Notes: generated from the sequence alone by a model not told the origin. DNA of 64,000 nucleotides from Acidovorax sp. NCPPB 3576 (GCF_028473605.1 NZ_CP097267.1:186001-250000), one strand, 5' to 3'; shown: positions 46,599-55,568, numbered from the stretch's first letter. Translations and numbers: made by a program.

Positions 46599-48446
46599 AT
46601 GGCAACCTTGATTCCGGCGCTGGGCGCCTGCACAGGCCGCATGACCTCGGGCGAGCGCCGCCTGGCCGAGCGGCTGGAGCAAAAGCTGGAGGACGACTAC
46701 CTGCTGTGGTGGGACGTGCCCATCGGCCCCAAGCAGACGCGCCCCGACTTCGTGGTGCTGCACCCCCGCCGCGGCGCGCTCATCCTGGAAGTGAAGGACT
46801 GGCGCCTGGACACCATCCGCAACGCCACGCGCGAACGCTTCGAGATCGCGCCCGAGGGCCAGCTCAAGGTCGTCATGAGCCCGCTGCAGCAGGCGCGCCA
46901 CTGCGCGATCCAGGTCGTCAATGCGCTGGAGCGCGACCCGCAACTGGTGGAGGGCGAGGGCCCCTACCAGGGCAAGCTCGCCTTCCCCTGGGGCCATGGC
47001 GTGGTCTTCACCCATATCACCCGCAAGCAATTCGAGGGCGCGGGCCTGGGCGAGGCGATTCCGTCCCACCTGGCCATCTGCAAGGACGAGATGTTCGAAG
47101 ACGTGGACGCCGAAGCCTTTCAGCAGCGCCTGTGGGCCATGTACCCGCACACCTTCGGCCGCAAGAGCGCCATCACCCTGCCGCAGCTCGACCGCGTGCG
47201 GTGGATCCTGTTCCCCGAAGTGCGCGTGCCCCAGCAGCAAAGCCTGTTCGGGCAGGGAGCTGGCGGAGAGGGGGGTGACAGCGACGACGATGAAGACGCC
47301 CGCCTGCCCGGCATCATGCGGGTGATGGACCTGCAGCAGGAGCAGCTCGCCCGCAGCCTGGGCGACGGCCACCGCGTCATCCACGGCGTGGCCGGCTCGG
47401 GCAAGACCATGATCCTCGGCTACCGCGCCGAGCACCTGGCGCAGACGCAAACGGCGGGCGCCAAGCCCATCCTCATCCTTTGCTACAACGAGCCGCTGGG
47501 CGTGAAGCTGGCGGCCACCTTCCAGGCCAAAGGGCTGCAAGACCGCGTGCACGTGCGCCACTTCCACAAGTGGTGCCGCGACCAGTTGGTGGCCTACCAC
47601 CTGCTGCCCGAGGGCACGCAGCGCTGGCCCGTGGACCAGCTCATGGCCGAGTACGTGCGGCGCGTCATCCACGGCGTGGACGCGGGCCACATTCCCGCCG
47701 GCCAGTACCACGCCATCCTCATCGACGAAGGCCATGACTTCGCGCCCGAATGGCTCAAGCTCGTCACCCAGATGGTGGACCCGGCCACCAACAGCCTGCT
47801 GCTGCTGTACGACGACGCGCAGAGCATCTATGACCGGGCCGACAAGAAGAACTTCAGCCTGAAAAGCGTCGGCATCCAGGCCCAGGGCCGCACCACCATC
47901 CTGAAGATCAACTACCGCAACACGCGGCAGATCCTGCAACTGGCCCACCGCATGGCCGGCGGCCTGCTCCAGCCCGAAGGCGCTGTGGGCGGGGAGGACG
48001 GCATTCCGCTGCTGCAACCCATGAGTTGCGGGCGAGAGGGGCCAGAGCCCATCGTGATCGACCTGCCCACGCTGCCGGAGCGCGCGGCACGGGTGGCCGA
48101 GTTGCTGGCGGACCAGCATGCGCAGGGGCATGCGTGGGGCGATATGGCGGTGTTGTGCCGGCATTACAGCGAGATGGAGGAATGCTCGGCGGCGTTGGTG
48201 CGAAAAGGGCTGCCGCACCGGATGCGCAAGAGGTCAGGGGATTACCGGCCGCAGGAGGACACGATCAAGGTGATGACCATGCATGCGAGCAAGGGGTTGG
48301 AGTGGGCGGTGGTGGCGGTGCTCATGGCGGTGAAAGACAAAGTAGATGGCGATGATCAAAGCACTACAAAAAAAGAATCTCGTCTCGTCTCGTCTCGTCT
48401 CGTCTCGTCTATGTCGCTGCCACACGAGCTACGAATTGGCTGTTGA
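46599..48446 (+). CDS. NERD-domain SF1 helicase, C-terminal motif out of frame (repeat-mediated)
   Basis: 615 residues in the present frame. N-terminal NERD nuclease-related domain about residues 12-130 (GERRLAERLEQKL...RPDFVVLHPRRGALILEVKDW), then a UvrD-like helicase: motif I HGVAGSGKTMIL, II ILIDEGHDF, III LLLYDDAQSIY, V IKVMTMHASKGLEW. Just before motif VI, six CGTCT units (48381-48410) shift the frame, giving SMSLPHELRIGC and a stop. The sequence directly after the tract encodes motif VI, LVYVAATRATNWLLI, in another frame, ending at 48451. With two or five units the protein would be complete. So this is probably a phase-variable or recently inactivated gene. Confidence 0.85.
   Translation: MATLIPALGACTGRMTSGERRLAERLEQKLEDDYLLWWDVPIGPKQTRPDFVVLHPRRGALILEVKDWRLDTIRNATRERFEIAPEGQLKVVMSPLQQARHCAIQVVNALERDPQLVEGEGPYQGKLAFPWGHGVVFTHITRKQFEGAGLGEAIPSHLAICKDEMFEDVDAEAFQQRLWAMYPHTFGRKSAITLPQLDRVRWILFPEVRVPQQQSLFGQGAGGEGGDSDDDEDARLPGIMRVMDLQQEQLARSLGDGHRVIHGVAGSGKTMILGYRAEHLAQTQTAGAKPILILCYNEPLGVKLAATFQAKGLQDRVHVRHFHKWCRDQLVAYHLLPEGTQRWPVDQLMAEYVRRVIHGVDAGHIPAGQYHAILIDEGHDFAPEWLKLVTQMVDPATNSLLLLYDDAQSIYDRADKKNFSLKSVGIQAQGRTTILKINYRNTRQILQLAHRMAGGLLQPEGAVGGEDGIPLLQPMSCGREGPEPIVIDLPTLPERAARVAELLADQHAQGHAWGDMAVLCRHYSEMEECSAALVRKGLPHRMRKRSGDYRPQEDTIKVMTMHASKGLEWAVVAVLMAVKDKVDGDDQSTTKKESRLVSSRLVSSMSLPHELRIGC
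48378..48410 (+). repeat. pentanucleotide tract (CGTCT)6 inside the helicase gene
   Basis: TCT followed by six perfect CGTCT units. Unit length 5 is not a multiple of 3, so slippage by one or two units changes the reading frame. It lies between helicase motifs V and VI. The present number leaves motif VI out of frame. Confidence 0.95.
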
Positions 48447-48468
48447 TTTAATCAATGAAGGGGGGGTT

Positions 48469-49920
48469 ATGTTTCGTTTTTTTTGTCTGTATGCCGCAAT
48501 TTTTTTGTTGACTTTGACAGGTTGCGCGAAAACTCAATATCACGAGGCAGAAGAATTTCTCAAAACGGACGGTGGAGATGAAAGGCAGTTCCATGCACTT
48601 GTTTATTATCCTAGAGAACATTCATTGCGCTATCCCGGTCTCATTATTGGAATAGAAAAATCTGACTCCGAAGCCATTAGAAATGGTGCGACAAATCAAA
48701 GCTTTTTAAAGAGTGACGATGATGTGATTGCGCAAAAAACCAATGGGTGGTTGCAGGATTTGCTGAGCAATGGGCGCAAGTCGATGTTTATTTCGCATGT
48801 CATTGAGAGCGACCGGCCTCAAGATCCATGTTTGATTTTCAATGCATACGATAAAAAGACAAAGCAAGGAAATATTGATTGCGATAAAAAGGAAGAAAGC
48901 TCAGAAAAGAGAGAGTCGGACTTGGGAAAAAATGGTGCCGATTACGAAAATGGCTGGGTTGCCATATTCGAGGTTAGAAAGAAAATCGAGGCCGCGTTGA
49001 AAAATTCGGGTCGATATACGCATGTGGTATTTTTGACCATGGGATGGAATACCAATCAAGTGGAGGCAGTGCAGAATTTCAATTCCTTGGTAATGCAGTT
49101 GAAAAGCGAGGCAACTGAACCATTCAACCCCTATGTCATAGGAGTAACGTGGCCCAGCCAATGGGATAGTAGCTGGTTTGAACCCATTATTAGAGCTGGA
49201 AGCCTTATCAATAAAGCCAATGATGCCGATGAGATTGGTGCAGGTTGGTTAGGAGCGATACTAAGATATGGAGTTGTACCTGCAGCAAGGAATAAAAACG
49301 TAAAACTCCTCGTAATCGGACATAGCTTCGGCGCGCGCGCGACTTCACATGCAGTGTGCAGAGGAACATTGCTTAAACTACCTGAAGATAAAGCTCTGCT
49401 AAGTGCTCCTGCACTGCAAAAGAATGACGTGTGGTGGTTGGTGGGATTACAGGCTGCCTATTCGCTCAACCGGTTTTCTAAAGAAGGCGCGGGCGTCATG
49501 CAGAAAATTAGTTATGCACCCCAATGTGAAACTGCAAGCCATCTTCTTTTCACAGCTTCGTCTAATGACTCTGCGGGTAAATGGAGCTATACCATATTGG
49601 GGGCTCCATTCGCAGGATCGATTGGAAATTGGAATTCCATGCGATTAGGGAAGAAGGAATCTAGAGGAAGTGCCCCTAGGTACGATTTTTATTCAACACA
49701 AAAGTCAGCAGGCAACCCTAATTATTCGGCGTGTCTGGATTACTCGGAAAATAACATCGACGCCCGATTTAAATATATTGATGCCAGCAATATTATAAAA
49801 TTCAATGCTTATGGGACAGGCGCGGGAGCGCATAGCGATATCTATCGTTCCGAGACCGCAAGAATGATTTGGCAGTTCATAGGTGAACAGAAAATCAGCA
49901 CATGCACGGCGTCAAACTAG
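48469..49920 (+). CDS. AT-rich lipoprotein, putative alpha/beta hydrolase
   Basis: 483 residues from ATG 48469, preceded by GAAGGGGGGG. Lipoprotein signal MFRFFCLYAAIFLLTLTGC (lipobox LTGC). A nucleophile elbow GHSFGA in VKLLVIGHSFGARATSHAVC and a preceding VVFLTMGWNTNQ strand suggest a lipase/esterase-type fold; a His near the C-terminus (GAGAHSDIYRSE) could complete the triad. Base composition is strikingly AT-rich, with many AAA, GAT and ATT codons, unlike every neighbour, so it was probably acquired horizontally. No close family is recognised. An antibacterial or phospholipase role is possible but unproven. Confidence 0.75.
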   Translation: MFRFFCLYAAIFLLTLTGCAKTQYHEAEEFLKTDGGDERQFHALVYYPREHSLRYPGLIIGIEKSDSEAIRNGATNQSFLKSDDDVIAQKTNGWLQDLLSNGRKSMFISHVIESDRPQDPCLIFNAYDKKTKQGNIDCDKKEESSEKRESDLGKNGADYENGWVAIFEVRKKIEAALKNSGRYTHVVFLTMGWNTNQVEAVQNFNSLVMQLKSEATEPFNPYVIGVTWPSQWDSSWFEPIIRAGSLINKANDADEIGAGWLGAILRYGVVPAARNKNVKLLVIGHSFGARATSHAVCRGTLLKLPEDKALLSAPALQKNDVWWLVGLQAAYSLNRFSKEGAGVMQKISYAPQCETASHLLFTASSNDSAGKWSYTILGAPFAGSIGNWNSMRLGKKESRGSAPRYDFYSTQKSAGNPNYSACLDYSENNIDARFKYIDASNIIKFNAYGTGAGAHSDIYRSETARMIWQFIGEQKISTCTASN

Positions 49921-49941
49921 CGGGGACCCCTTCCCCCGCGC

Positions 49942-50517
49942 TCACACCCGCACCGACGCCCCCGTCGCATAAAACTGCCCGCCCGCCACGTAATGCAGCG
50001 TGCGCAGTGCCTCCGGCGCTTCCCCGAAGTGCCAGTGCCCTTCCCGGAACACCCGCTCGTCCGCCCAGGCGGCCACCACCTCGGCGATGAACAGGTCGTA
50101 CGCCTGCTGGTTGTGCGGCTCGGGCACCACGCGGCACATCAGCCAGGCCGCGCAGCCCTGCACCAGGGGCGTGGCTTCATGGCCGGGCGCGTGGAACAGT
50201 TCCACGCCGTAGTGCTGCAGCTTGTCGGCCCGTGCCTTGGCGCTGTCGGTGCCCACGCCCACGGTGAGCGCGGCCATGGCCTGGGTCGGCAGCTGCAGCG
50301 CGAACTGGCCGCTGGCTTCCACCAGCTCGCGCGTGCGCGTGGCCTTGTCGATCACCACGGTGACCTTGGGCGGGCTGAAGTCCAGCGCGCAGGCCCAGGC
50401 GGCGGCCATCACGTTGTCGGTGCCCGCGTGGTGTGCCGAGACGAGCACGGTCGGGCCATGGTTGAGCAGGCGGTAGGCCTTGTCGAGCGGGACGGGAGTG
50501 AAGTGGGTGGGGAGCAT
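49942..50517 (-). CDS. flavin reductase family protein
   Basis: 191 residues of the FMN-binding split-barrel flavin reductase family (PTVLVSAHHAGTDNVMAAAWACALDFSPPKVTVVI; GQFALQLPTQ; CAAWLMCRVVPEP). Such proteins reduce flavins with NAD(P)H, often for partner monooxygenases, or act as FMN-binding oxidoreductases. No partner monooxygenase lies nearby. Confidence 0.9.
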   Translation of the reverse strand: MLPTHFTPVPLDKAYRLLNHGPTVLVSAHHAGTDNVMAAAWACALDFSPPKVTVVIDKATRTRELVEASGQFALQLPTQAMAALTVGVGTDSAKARADKLQHYGVELFHAPGHEATPLVQGCAAWLMCRVVPEPHNQQAYDLFIAEVVAAWADERVFREGHWHFGEAPEALRTLHYVAGGQFYATGASVRV

Positions 50518-50847
50518 GGCGGGAGCGGATCGAAGAGATCAGGTGGGCGGGTAGGTGGGCGTTGGGTGAGTGATGGTCGGGGTACAGGTGCGGCGTGGCG
50601 GCGGCCTCCATTCGGTTGCTCTGCTTTTAATAGCAGACTGCCCTAGTGTTATTTGCGCTGGAGGCCATTTTGATGCTGCGCCTGCCAACACGGTTTGGCA
50701 GGATTTTCCTGCGGCGGCCAAAACCCCGCCGGGGTGTCGCCAAGGTGGCGCGCAGCGCCCGCGGGCGACCTGTGCGCGTGCAGGCAGCCGCTACCATCGT
50801 CCGATCCCTTTTTTTGCCCGGCGACGGGCGCCACGGAGACAAAAGCC
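50518..50847. other. 330-base divergent intergenic region
   Basis: Lies between two divergent genes and should hold both promoters. It includes a dispersed repeat copy at about 50616-50671. No coding region is supported. Confidence 0.5.
50616..50671 (+). repeat. dispersed intergenic repeat, copy E
   Basis: TTGCTctgcttttAATAGCAGA, then CTGCCCTAGTGTTATTTGCGCTGGAGGCC; a diverged but clear match to the family. Confidence 0.75.
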
Positions 50848-51231
50848 ATGTTCAGTCATGTGATGTTGGGTGTGAGCGATCTGGAAGTGTCCAAGCGGTT
50901 CTACGACGCGCTGCTCGGCACGCTGGGCATTGCTCCGGGGGCTGCCCACAAGAACCGCTATTTCTACCGCAGCCCCACGGGCACGTTCGCGATCTCCACG
51001 CCCATCAACGGCGAGCCGGCCTGCCACGGCAACGGCAGCACCATCGGGTTCACCGTGCAGTCGCCGGAACAGGCCCAGGCGTTTCACGACGCGGGCGTGG
51101 CCCACGGCGGCACCACCTGCGAAGACCCGCCGGGCTTTCGCGAGGGCCCGAGCGGCGCGCTGTACCTGGCGTATCTGCGCGACCCGGACGGCAACAAGCT
51201 CTGCGCGCTGCACCGGCCGCCCAAGGCGTAA
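50848..51231 (+). CDS. VOC family (glyoxalase-like) protein
   Basis: 127 residues of the vicinal-oxygen-chelate fold: MFSHVMLGVSDLEVSKRFYDALLGTLGI at the start, a conserved His, and LYLAYLRDPDGNKLCAL at the end with the metal Glu/Asp region. Could be a lyase, dioxygenase or antibiotic-binding protein; the substrate is not predictable. The start ATG 50848 follows GGAG. Confidence 0.9.
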   Translation: MFSHVMLGVSDLEVSKRFYDALLGTLGIAPGAAHKNRYFYRSPTGTFAISTPINGEPACHGNGSTIGFTVQSPEQAQAFHDAGVAHGGTTCEDPPGFREGPSGALYLAYLRDPDGNKLCALHRPPKA

Positions 51232-51301
51232 AGCGCAAGGCAGTTGCTTATTTTTTGATAGCTGCTCGCGCTTGCCAGATCAGCGCCGGAGCCCCATTCG
51301 A

Positions 51302-52237
51302 CTAAGTATCGATGGCCCTGGCCGCGCAGCCATCCGGCAGGCCGTCCAAACACTGCGCGATGAGCGCCGCCACCGCGGCAGGCTGTTCGCGGTGGGGCAC
51401 GTGCCCCACACCGGGCAGGATTTCCACACGGGCCGGGCCGGCGGCCCAGCGGGCGATGCGCTCGGGCTGCTCGATGGAGCCGTACTCGTCGCGGTCGCCG
51501 TGCAGGGCCAGCACGGGGCAGGTGACGCGCGCCATGGCTTCGGCCAGGGACCAGTCGGCAAAGTCCGGGTGCAGCCAGGTATCCACCCACGCGTTCAGCA
51601 CCCATCGCGCCTTGCCGGGGCCGTGGTAGCGGGCCAGGCGGTCCATGGCACCACGGCTGCGGAACTGGTCCCGCGCCTCGCGGATGCCCTGCAGCGTGCG
51701 CTCTTCCACGCAGGCCTGGGCGGAGATGGTGATGAGGGCGGTGCAGTCGCTGCCTGCATCGTCGCCAAGGCCGCCATGGCTGTCAGCAAGGCCACCACGC
51801 GCTGCGGCACAGTGCGCCGCCATGCCGCCGCCCACGCTGTGTCCCAGCGCCACGAAGCGCTGCACGCCGAAGTGCGCGCGCAGCGCAGGCAGGCTGGTGC
51901 GCGCTTCTTCTGCCACAAAGTCCCGCGGCAGCAGACCCGTGCGCGCGTCGGAGCGGCCGAAGCCCAGGCGGTCATAGGCGATCACTTCGCGGCCGGTGGC
52001 ATGGCACAGCACGGCAGGAAAATCGCGCCACAGGTCCACGCAGCCCAGCGAGTCGTGGAAGAGAACGATGGGAGGCAGCGCGGCTCCATCGGGTGATGGC
52101 GATGGCGATGGGGACAGGGCGCTCCAGCGCCGGGCGAACAGGCGGCCTTGCGCGGTGGCGATGACATGGTCGGCGGGCTCGGCGACGGAGGTCTGTGCAG
52201 AGGGTGGGGAAGAAGCGGGGGCGCTCATGCCAAGCAT
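51302..52237 (-). CDS. alpha/beta hydrolase
   Basis: 311 residues with a classic fold: IVLFHDSLGCVDLWRDFPAVL oxyanion region, nucleophile Ser in ALGHSVGGGMAAH, Asp in LALHGDRDEYG and His in ILPGVGHVPHREQP. Substrate unknown. Two near-adjacent ATGs (52237 and 52228) are possible; neither has a clear ribosome site. Confidence 0.85.
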   Translation of the reverse strand: MLGMSAPASSPPSAQTSVAEPADHVIATAQGRLFARRWSALSPSPSPSPDGAALPPIVLFHDSLGCVDLWRDFPAVLCHATGREVIAYDRLGFGRSDARTGLLPRDFVAEEARTSLPALRAHFGVQRFVALGHSVGGGMAAHCAAARGGLADSHGGLGDDAGSDCTALITISAQACVEERTLQGIREARDQFRSRGAMDRLARYHGPGKARWVLNAWVDTWLHPDFADWSLAEAMARVTCPVLALHGDRDEYGSIEQPERIARWAAGPARVEILPGVGHVPHREQPAAVAALIAQCLDGLPDGCAARAIDT

Positions 52238-52418
52238 TGTGTCGTCGCCGTCCGCTGGCGCCGGTCGCCGATGCGGCTGCTGCCGTTGGCTGCAGGCCGG
52301 GTGCACGGACGGGCGGGCGCGCGGGCGCGCGGGCGCGCTGTGGCGATACGGGATACTCGCTGCCACTGTTTTTTCTTCTCCCCATCCGCCTTTCCACCGC
52401 CCTGCAAGGACCGCCTCT

Positions 52419-53024
52419 TTGAAATCAGCCAGCCCAAGCACCTTCGACGAGGCGTACTACCAGCGCTTCTACTACGACAAGAAGACCAGCGTGGTGGACC
52501 CGCAGCACATGGAGCGCCTGGGCACCTTCGTGTGCAGCTACCTCAAGTACCTGCGGGTGCCGGTGCGGCGTGTGCTGGATGTGGGCTGCGGCATCGGCCT
52601 GTGGAAGGGCATCGTGGCGCAGCACTTTCCAGCGGCCAGCTACCAGGGCGTGGAGTTCAGCCCCTACCTGTGCGAGCGCTATGGTTGGCAGCAGGGCTCG
52701 GTGGTGGACTACCAGGCGAGCGAGCCGTTCGACCTGGTCATCTGCCAGGGCGTGCTGCCCTATCTCAGCCCGCCCGATCTGAAGGCCGCGCTGCGCAACC
52801 TGGGCCAGCTGAGCCGTGGCGCGATCTATGTCGAGGCCGTCTCCCGCGAGGACTACGAGCGCGACATCATCGATGAAGACCTGACCGATGCGCGCATCTT
52901 CCGGCACTCCGCCACGCTGTACCGGCGCGGGCTGCAGGAAGGGGCGCTGGAGTTGGGCGGCGGCCTGTGGCTGAGCCGCCAGGCCGAGGTGCCGCTGTTC
53001 GAGTTGGAGCACGTGGGTGGGTGA
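52419..53024 (+). CDS. class I SAM-dependent methyltransferase
   Basis: 201 residues with TTG 52419 start preceded by AAGGA. Rossmann-fold motif I VLDVGCGIGLWKG, acidic end of strand 2 YQGVEFSP, and motif IV FDLVICQGVLPYL. It shares its DEAYYQRFYYDKKTSVVDP N-terminus with many small methyltransferases of unknown substrate. Divergent from the alpha/beta hydrolase gene. Confidence 0.88.
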   Translation: MKSASPSTFDEAYYQRFYYDKKTSVVDPQHMERLGTFVCSYLKYLRVPVRRVLDVGCGIGLWKGIVAQHFPAASYQGVEFSPYLCERYGWQQGSVVDYQASEPFDLVICQGVLPYLSPPDLKAALRNLGQLSRGAIYVEAVSREDYERDIIDEDLTDARIFRHSATLYRRGLQEGALELGGGLWLSRQAEVPLFELEHVGG

Positions 53025-53108
53025 TCGGGGCCGGTGAGGATGGGTTGACGGAGGGCGCCTACCGCCGACGCTACGGCAGATTTCAATAAAACGACGACGG
53101 GAGAGGTG

Positions 53109-53963
53109 ATGGAAAACGCAGGGATCGGCGAGTTATCCAAGAGCATCGTGGCGTGGCTACCGTTGGCCTTGCCGCTCATCCTCGTGGTGATGTTTGGCTG
53201 GGTGATTTTGCGCACCGAGTCGTGGCATCTGCTGCGGCGGCGCACCTGGCAACTGGTGCACGGCAAGGGCGGCATCACCGATCCGGCATTGCAGAGCTAT
53301 GTGGAAGAGCAGACCAACCTGACGGCCTTCCGTGTGTTCGTTGGCGTGCCGGTGGCCACCCTGGCAGAGGCGCACACGCTGATGGAATGGTGTCGTGCGC
53401 ACAGCGTCCGGCTGGAGGCGCTGCGGCTTTGCGGGCAGTACTTCGATCTGGAAACGCGCACGATCAAGGGGAGCGTGCGGTTTCTGACGATCAAGGGCAA
53501 TGCGTGGGGCTTGGCCGCGATGGCGTTGCTCCTGGCCTCTTTGGTCTCTTCCCTGCTGGTGACCGTGCCTTATGCAGGGCTGAGCTTGAAGGAAAGCGGC
53601 CAGCACTTTCTGGCGTCGGAGTCTCAGATCCGGCCCATGTGGCCGCTGTTGAATGCGCCCACTTTGAAAGCAAAAGATTGCGCCAAAGAGCAGGACGCAG
53701 CGGCGATGCGCCTGGGCTTTTTACCGAGCGATGTCGCGCTGCTCTGCGAAATGCTTCCAAAGCAGGAGTTTCGCGACTTTGTCCGCAAAGCACTGCTTGA
53801 ACAGCGGATCGGACTCTTCGTTTTGATTGCTTTCATCTTGGTGGTCGCTTATTTCGCGGCCATGGTTGCGCTGGGTTGTCTATGCGCTCGCAAGTTGCTC
53901 AAGCGCCAGCTTCCGCCCTGGTTGCCGGGAGAGCAGATGCCACTGGATTTCGATGCTCGTTGA
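53109..53963 (+). CDS. inner-membrane protein of unknown function
   Basis: 284 residues with three membrane helices: about residues 16-36 (WLPLALPLILVVMFGWVIL), 133-157 (WGLAAMALLLASLVSSLLVTV) and 236-261 (IGLFVLIAFILVVAYFAAMVALG). The loop between the first two is cytosolic and contains TAFRVFVGVPVATLAEAHTLMEW; a soluble cysteine-containing loop precedes the last helix. ATG 53109 follows GGGAGAGG. No family known to me with confidence. Confidence 0.75.
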   Translation: MENAGIGELSKSIVAWLPLALPLILVVMFGWVILRTESWHLLRRRTWQLVHGKGGITDPALQSYVEEQTNLTAFRVFVGVPVATLAEAHTLMEWCRAHSVRLEALRLCGQYFDLETRTIKGSVRFLTIKGNAWGLAAMALLLASLVSSLLVTVPYAGLSLKESGQHFLASESQIRPMWPLLNAPTLKAKDCAKEQDAAAMRLGFLPSDVALLCEMLPKQEFRDFVRKALLEQRIGLFVLIAFILVVAYFAAMVALGCLCARKLLKRQLPPWLPGEQMPLDFDAR

Positions 53964-54077
53964 ACAACATAAGGTGGGGCGGTCTGCGCCTGTTCCTCAA
54001 TGGCTCGCCGCACACCGTAAGTTGCCGTGCCGGTCGGCATTGATCTCGAAGGCCATGCTGAAAGTGGCACCCCTAGA

Positions 54078-54398
54078 ATGGCCCGAATGCATCCCGCCAT
54101 CGCCCAACACCTGCCGCGCATCGCGACCATCTGCCAACGCTTTGGCGTGCGCCGGCTGGAGGTGTTCGGCTCCGCCGCCCGGGCGCATGACTTCGATCCG
54201 GGTACCAGCGATGTGGATTTTCTGGTGGAGTTCGCTGACCACGTGCCTGTCGGGCTGCACTCGTTTTTCGGCACCAAAGCCGCGCTGGAGCAATTGCTAG
54301 GCCGCCCGGTGGACTTGATCGAGCCGGGTGCGGTGCGCAATCCCTACGTGCTGGCCAGCATCAACCGCCATCGGGAGCCTGTGTATGTTGCCGCGTGA
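54078..54398 (+). CDS. MNT-type nucleotidyltransferase, antitoxin candidate (MntA-like)
   Basis: 106-residue minimal nucleotidyltransferase with the signature GSAARAHDFDPGTSDVDFLVEF. In HepT-MntA systems this enzyme adds AMP residues to a Tyr of the HEPN toxin and thereby neutralises it. Its last 14 bases overlap the HEPN gene, the usual order and coupling for such pairs. Confidence 0.88.
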   Translation: MARMHPAIAQHLPRIATICQRFGVRRLEVFGSAARAHDFDPGTSDVDFLVEFADHVPVGLHSFFGTKAALEQLLGRPVDLIEPGAVRNPYVLASINRHREPVYVAA

Positions 54399-54732
54399 TC
54401 CGCGCGCCTTTTTGTGGGATGTGCAGGCGGCGGCAAAGGCCATTCAGAATTTTCTTCAGGGCATGGACGCCGAGGCATACGCCGCCAACGAAATGGCGCA
54501 GGCGGCCGTGGAGCGCAAGTTCGAAATCATCGGCGAGGCGCTCGGCCAGTTGGCCAGGGCAGACGCCGCACTGGCCGCGCGCGTGCCCGATCTGGCGCAG
54601 ATCGTGGCGTTTCGCAACCAGCTGATCCATGGTTACGCCACCATCCGTGTGCACACGGTCTGGACCGTGGCACAGGAGTCGTTGCCAGCACTGATCACCA
54701 CGGTTGCCGCGCTGCTGGAAGAGTTGGCTTGA
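54385..54732 (+). CDS. HEPN-domain toxin candidate (HepT-like)
   Basis: 115-residue all-helical HEPN protein with the RNase motif Rx4HxY in FRNQLIHGYATI, where the Arg and His form the active site and the Tyr is the AMPylation target in characterised relatives. It would cut RNA when free. ATG 54385 has GGGAG upstream. Partner of the overlapping nucleotidyltransferase gene. Confidence 0.88.
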   Translation: MLPRDPRAFLWDVQAAAKAIQNFLQGMDAEAYAANEMAQAAVERKFEIIGEALGQLARADAALAARVPDLAQIVAFRNQLIHGYATIRVHTVWTVAQESLPALITTVAALLEELA

Positions 54733-55568
54733 CCGATCTTTCAGTGCTGTCTGCTGGCGACGCGCTCGTTCCCCACGCCGTCTCCCGCCTGCGCACCGAG
54801 CGCCTGGCGCGCAGCTCCAAGCCGTTCCTTGCCCGTGGCGGCCCGCGCGGCGAGCGCTGCCCTGGCTGCCGGCTGGTGCCCAGCCATTGCCTGTGCGCCG
54901 TGCGGCCGCCAGTCCCCACGCAGGCCGGCGTGTGCCTGCTGATGGCCGACATCGAGCCGCTCAAACCCACCAACACGGGCTGGCTGATCGCCGATGTCGT
55001 GCCCGACACCTTCGCCTTCGGCTGGGCGCGCACCGTGGTGGACCCGGACTTGCTGGCACTGCTGCGCGATCCGCGGTGGCAGCCGTATGTGGTGTTCCCA
55101 GGCGAGTTCGCAGAGCCCGGGCGCGTGGTGACGCAGGTGGAAACGCGGGCGGAGAAAGTGGCTCCAGGGCCGGGCGTGCCGCCGCTGCAGGGCCGGCGCC
55201 CGCTGTTCATTCTGCTGGACGCCACCTGGACCGAGGCGCGCAAGATGTTCCGCAAAAGCCCCTATCTGGACCACCTGCCGGTGCTCAGCTTGCAGCCCGA
55301 CCAGCTATCGCGATACCGGCTGCGCCGCTCCCAGCGCGAGGACCATTTCTGCACCTCTGAAGTGGCGGCGATTTGCCTGGAACTGGCGGGCGAGTCGCAC
55401 GCAGCGCAGACGCTGGAGGCGTATCTCGACGTGTTCACCCACCATTACCTGCAAGCCAAGCACCAGTTGCCAGTGGACAAGAACGGCGAGGCGCACAGCC
55501 GGTTGCGTGCCTTGCGGGCGCAGGTGCCGGGCGCTGCCGCAGCAGGTGTTGCGCGGCAGGGCGGATAA
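54729..55568 (+). CDS. DTW-domain tRNA-uridine aminocarboxypropyltransferase-like protein
   Basis: 279 residues. N-terminal zinc cluster CPGCRLVPSHCLCA and the family block LFILLDATWTEARKMFRKSPYL, plus YRLRRSQREDHFCTSEVAA, match the DTW-domain family that installs 3-amino-3-carboxypropyl groups on tRNA uridine using AdoMet (TapT/TuaA type). TTG 54729 overlaps the HEPN stop codon (TTGA), suggesting coupling; no upstream ATG gives a family-like start. Confidence 0.85.
   Translation: MTDLSVLSAGDALVPHAVSRLRTERLARSSKPFLARGGPRGERCPGCRLVPSHCLCAVRPPVPTQAGVCLLMADIEPLKPTNTGWLIADVVPDTFAFGWARTVVDPDLLALLRDPRWQPYVVFPGEFAEPGRVVTQVETRAEKVAPGPGVPPLQGRRPLFILLDATWTEARKMFRKSPYLDHLPVLSLQPDQLSRYRLRRSQREDHFCTSEVAAICLELAGESHAAQTLEAYLDVFTHHYLQAKHQLPVDKNGEAHSRLRALRAQVPGAAAAGVARQGG

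Noticed and set aside
52310..52345. GGGCGCGC-type tandem repeats upstream of the methyltransferase gene
   Set aside because: Short low-complexity GC tract in non-coding sequence; no CRISPR-like spacing or coding effect.
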